From: Euhalothece natronophila Z-M001
GTDB taxonomy: Bacteria; Cyanobacteriota; Cyanobacteriia; Cyanobacteriales; Rubidibacteraceae
DNA length: 64,000 nt
Assembly (NCBI RefSeq): GCF_007904085.1
Contig: NZ_CP042326.1
Location: forward strand, 2,542,001-2,606,000
Direction of reading: 5' to 3'
How positions within the stretch are numbered: the first letter of the stretch is position 1; each line of letters starts with the position of its first letter. Below the pieces are notes generated by a model that had not been told where the DNA came from, did no database searches, and saw only the letters and a list, made by a program, of their open reading frames with translations. Positions 60,912-64,000 of this stretch are shown piece by piece. Position numbers and translations under genes: made by a program.

Positions 60912-62201
60912 GGGACTTGCGAAAAAATGAATTACCCAGGAAACTAGAAGAGATGATATTGGTAAAAAGAGGATGCAAGAGTTAAACGAACAGTTCAAAA
61001 GAACTCTTAAAGATGCAGCGAGAAAATTAACAGGAGAGAAAAAACGAGTGTTTGTCGCTCAGGTGTGCCTTGACTACTTTCAAGGTTCAGCCCGTCGGAC
61101 AGAAAGGCAAATGGGTTGGGGGAGAGTGTGTGTTCAAAGAGGTCTTGACCATCTGGAAAGGGGAATCTCCTATCAGGACAAGTATCAGGAGCGGGGTCGG
61201 AAAAAAAGCGAAGAAAACTTGCCCAATTTAGGAAAGGAGATTCGCGACCTAGTAGAGGAACAATCTCAAGCCGACCCAAAATTCCAAACCACATTTCAGT
61301 ATAGCCGCATGAGTGCTCAAGCGGTGAGAAATGCTCTGATTAGGGAAAAAGGATACAGCGATGAACAATTACCAACCCGACAAACAATTGGAGCAATGTT
61401 AAATCGCCTCGGCTACCGTTTAAAAAAACCTTAAAAACCAAGCCATTGAAGAAAATCCCTGAAACTGATGCTATTTTTGAACAAGTGGCAACAGCTAATC
61501 AAGCGGCCGATGATGACCCAACCGTCTTACGCATCTCAATTGACTCGAAAGCCAAAGTCAAACTAGGAAACCTCTCACGGGGTGGGAAAGACCGTCGCCA
61601 AGCTCCCCCTCAAGCCGATGACCATGATACTCAATGGCACACGACTCTACTTCCCTTTGGGATTCTTAACCTCCGTACAGACAACTTAGCTCTTTACATG
61701 AGTGAGTCCCCTGAAACCTCAGATTTCATTGTTGATTGTCTAGAGCACTGGTGGAAAAGCAATCAAGGAAACTTTCCCGAGGTTAACACCTTAGCCATTA
61801 ACTTGGATGGCGGCAGTGCTACCCGTTCCAATCGCACTCAGTTCATCAAAAGGATTGTAGAATTTTCTCGTCATTACCAGCTCCAGATTCGCTTAATTTA
61901 CTATCCTCCCTATCATAGTAAATACAATCCCATTGAGCGTTGTTGGGCTGCCCTTGAACAATTCTGGAACGGAGCGATTCTGGACTCTATTGACACGGCT
62001 CTGAGATGGGCAAGTAAGATGAGTTGGAAAGGTTCTCAGCCTGTGGTTCACCATGTCACTAAGCTTTATCAAACTGGTGTCAAAGTTGACCCTGAGTCTT
62101 TAGCAGACTATCGGGTTGATTGGTATCCTTCAGAATCTCTGCCCAAATGGTCAGTTACTGTTGGTTCGTTCTGATGGGTATTCTTTTTTCTTGCAAGTCC
62201 C
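60912..62201 (+). mobile_element. ISAzo13-family insertion sequence, copy 2
   Basis: 1290 bp with the same inverted ends as copy 1, flanked by TAA (60909-60911 and 62202-62204). It interrupts the TPR-like gene in its 57th codon. The coding content is identical to copy 1, so one copy probably derives from the other recently. Confidence 0.9.
60973..62174 (+). CDS. ISAzo13-family transposase (copy 2, frameshifted)
   Basis: The two frames (60973-61434 and 61446-62174) have the same sequences as in copy 1, including the slippery T TTA AAA near 61424. See copy 1 for the domain description. The identity makes gene conversion or very recent transposition likely. Confidence 0.85.
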
Positions 62202-62864
62202 TAAACACTCTTGCTAACGCTCCGACTTTTGGGTTTGATAATATGGTTGCTAACTGGGCTTATTTACGCTCTCTACAATACTTTGGAGATAAGCCAGCAC
62301 GACGTGAAACAGGATACTCCTTATTACCAAAATATCTAGAAGTAATTGCCAAACAAGACCCCCAATTTATACAAGCCTATCGTTTTATTGCCCCCGTTAG
62401 CTCAATTTATGCAGGTCGTCCCCAAGAAACTATACACTGGTTAGAGCGTGCCCTAGAAGAAATGTCTCCAGAAGCTCCCTTAGCTTATGTGGTATGGGTT
62501 CATAAAGCCCACGATGAACTCTTATTCCTTGGAGATGCTCAAGCTGCATCTAAATCCTACAAAATGGCTGCGGAATGGGCTAGCAAGAATCCTGATACTG
62601 AAAGAAATGCAAATAGTCTCCGCCGAACTGCTGAATTTATAGAAGAAAACCCAACCAGTCCCATTCCAAAAATCGGCTCTTGGGGGATGGTGTTAAGACA
62701 TACCCCTGATCAAGAAGTACAAGAAATTGCAATTGAAAATATCCAAGAGTTAGGAGGTGATGTGATAGTGGATGAGCAAGGAAGAGTGCAAATTGAGTTT
62801 CCTGAAGAAGATTAAAATAATTAGTAATATAGCAATATGATCTCATTAGTAAAAAGTAGTTTAA

Positions 62865-62942
62865 CTTGCGTAGGCTGAAAGCCGTGCCGAAGGCTTCCCC
62901 CCTAACCCCCCTTAGTAAGGGGGGAATTAAAGGGGGAATCCC
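62865..62942. repeat. Inverted copy of the 36-base repeat followed by C-tract palindrome
   Basis: Bases 62865-62900 are the reverse complement of 60614-60649. Bases 62896-62942 are CCCCCC, TAA, CCCCCC, TTAGTAA, GGGGGG, AATTAAA, GGGGG, the same palindrome family as at 60534. The 290-base spacer holds no gene. Confidence 0.75.
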
Positions 62943-63106
62943 AACTAAAAATTTACAACTATAGTCGTTCCAATTCAGTTCCGTAGTGCAGCCATCTTGG
63001 CTGCTACTAGGGAGCAAGATGCTCCCACTACTTTTAAGCTGCTGTTTTTTATTTGGAATCACTATAATTTAGGATTGCTATAGCATTTTTAATAAGTAAA
63101 ATGGTG

Positions 63107-64000
63107 TTATCCTTCTGCTAAAGCGTTACAAATTTTTTCAGCATCTTCAATTACTTGCTCTTTATAACTTGCTAACCATTTTTCTGCTTTCTCTTCAGAA
63201 ACTTCTTTATTAAGCAAATAGTTTTTGAGATTTGTTAATTGTAATGGTAAGTTTTTATTAACACTAAATTTGCCTAAACGTTCAAGTTTTTGCGTCAAGA
63301 ACTTTTGAAGCAATAACTGCAAATCAACAGGCATCAAATCTTCGCGATCAGGAAACTGATTTCTAAACCATTGAGTATATAAATTATTCATTTTTGTTCC
63401 TAATTCGTTATTAGGATCATTGGCACCATAATAAAGTAAATAATATAAATCTAGAAAAATATAATTTTTCTCAGACCATTCCCAATCAACAATAACGATT
63501 TCTCCTTCATCAGTTATTAGACAATTCTCTAAGCCCATATCTCCATGAATCCAAGACACAGGAAGGAGTAATTGGCTATTATAGATCATTTTAGTTGTGT
63601 TTAATATAATTTCAGCTTCTGATTTCGACCATCCATGAGAGACCAATATATCTTCTGTTAAATTAGCAAAATGGGAAATAAAACGAGCTGGCGTTTCTAA
63701 CTCCACTCCATTAGCATCATACCAAGATAATAACGGTTCAAATAGATCAGCACTTCTATCTTCTCCCACTTTTGGCTTTTTTCCTATAATTTGCTCATAC
63801 CACACCACTGGCGTATCTGAAATAGGACTATCATTAGAATGATCAACAATAATTTTAGGAACTCGAAATAAATTTAGTTTTTCTGCTTGTCGGATGGCTA
63901 CCACTTCATTTTCAACAAGAGTTTTACCTTGTTGTTTATAATAAATTTTACAAATAACCTTCTCTTCTGGATAAAAAGCCAGAATATTATAGGAAATCCT
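63107..64000 (-). CDS. Phosphotransferase-fold kinase (APH/choline-kinase-like), N-terminus off the edge
   Basis: The frame is open to base 64000; GTG 63904 is internal. Recognisable kinase motifs are the beta-3 Lys region (VICKIYYK), the catalytic loop SWIHGDMGLENCLITDEG (HGDxxxxN), and the metal-binding DWEWSEKNYIFLDLYYLLYY. This is the aminoglycoside/choline kinase superfamily, with unknown small-molecule or lipid substrate. It is the only gene at this edge, and its neighbour to the left is the pilin locus. Confidence 0.82.
   Translation of the reverse strand, partial: RISYNILAFYPEEKVICKIYYKQQGKTLVENEVVAIRQAEKLNLFRVPKIIVDHSNDSPISDTPVVWYEQIIGKKPKVGEDRSADLFEPLLSWYDANGVELETPARFISHFANLTEDILVSHGWSKSEAEIILNTTKMIYNSQLLLPVSWIHGDMGLENCLITDEGEIVIVDWEWSEKNYIFLDLYYLLYYGANDPNNELGTKMNNLYTQWFRNQFPDREDLMPVDLQLLLQKFLTQKLERLGKFSVNKNLPLQLTNLKNYLLNKEVSEEKAEKWLASYKEQVIEDAEKICNALAEG

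Larger units (their letters stand above)
60743..62815 (+). pseudogene. Anchored helical-repeat protein interrupted by ISAzo13 copy 2
   Basis: Removing the IS and one copy of the TAA repeat joins 60743-60911 to 62205-62815 in one frame, giving 259 residues: ERTQL-NTLANAPTFGFDNM at the junction. The N-terminus has one membrane helix (VTITIATFSFLGVIFLQLNL). The rest is helical with TPR-like pairs (PKYLEVIAKQDPQFIQAYRF, YAGRPQETIHWLERALEEMS). It follows the two pilins on the same strand and is probably related to the pilus locus; no named family is recognised. As interrupted it is inactive. Confidence 0.87.

Noticed and set aside
62120-62204. Apparent N-terminus of the 62120 frame
   Set aside because: These codons belong to the ISAzo13 right end; the true N-terminus of the gene is at 60743.
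1-64000. CRISPR arrays
   Set aside because: No regularly spaced identical repeats with unique spacers are seen; the recurring units are HIP1-related, palindromic or heptamer repeats, and no cas genes are present.
1-64000. HIP1 (GCGATCGC) itself as a novel signal
   Set aside because: It is an established, abundant cyanobacterial octamer found in genes and spacers; only its association with breakpoints and hairpin elements was kept.

Overview
The window is cyanobacterial chromosome. The octamer GCGATCGC (HIP1, usually extended to GCGATCGCGC) recurs throughout genes and spacers on both strands. The gene content is also typical: FHA-fused class A PBP, SphS-like kinase, HepA-like ABC exporter, Uma2, Rpn, DUF29 and PIN families, type IV pilins and ISAzo13. 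Base composition is AT-rich. I cannot fix the genus; a unicellular or halotolerant lineage is possible but unproven.

Layout. (1) 1-14.9 kb is ordinary housekeeping: end of an EAL phosphodiesterase, coaE, trpS, trmJ, an anchored beta-lactamase-fold hydrolase, an alpha/beta hydrolase with xth, a SphS-like sensor kinase, a sodium/solute symporter, and a bioY-lspA-PBP1A operon, ending at tRNA-Lys(UUU). (2) 15.0-16.6 kb is a TnpB-only IS200/IS605-type element with an antisense ribbon-helix-helix mini-gene; its tnpB is broken by a 49-bp palindromic insertion. (3) 16.6-27.4 kb holds an ABC exporter, a DNA methyltransferase, aroA, a DCC protein, a SNF2 helicase carrying a 474-residue intein in its Walker A motif, and a MerA-like flavoprotein. 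(4) 27.6-34.2 kb is an Rpn nuclease and a glycosyltransferase cluster cut off at its upstream end by an IS630 element. (5) 35.3-45.2 kb is an accessory island of toxin-antitoxin pairs, Uma2 genes, Rpn fragments, truncated ABC-transporter copies and a nucleotide-sugar dehydrogenase relic. (6) 45.4-50.2 kb resumes polysaccharide synthesis: a WecG/TagA transferase, a polyprenyl-phosphate sugar transferase, and an O-antigen ligase/TPR protein. (7) 50.3-57.7 kb is a second toxin-antitoxin and repeat island with an IS4-type element (9-bp target duplication) and an RT-deleted group II intron inside a second Rpn gene. (8) 58.0-62.8 kb holds two identical 1290-bp ISAzo13 copies, one in the leader of a pilin gene and one inside a third gene of the same locus. 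(9) A phosphotransferase-fold kinase runs off the right edge.

How the genes relate. The polysaccharide genes at 28.6-34.2 and 45.4-50.2 kb look like two halves of one envelope or exopolysaccharide locus separated by accessory DNA (inference). The accessory DNA has been reshaped repeatedly. Duplicated ABC ends stop at HIP1 octamers, a PIN toxin is fused to an Rpn tail, a FitAB operon copy has collapsed between short direct repeats, and small double-hairpin repeats sit within HIP1-like sites. Several disruptions can be undone on paper to the exact base: removing the group II intron, the two ISAzo13 copies, or the TnpB insertion restores an open frame or intact leader.
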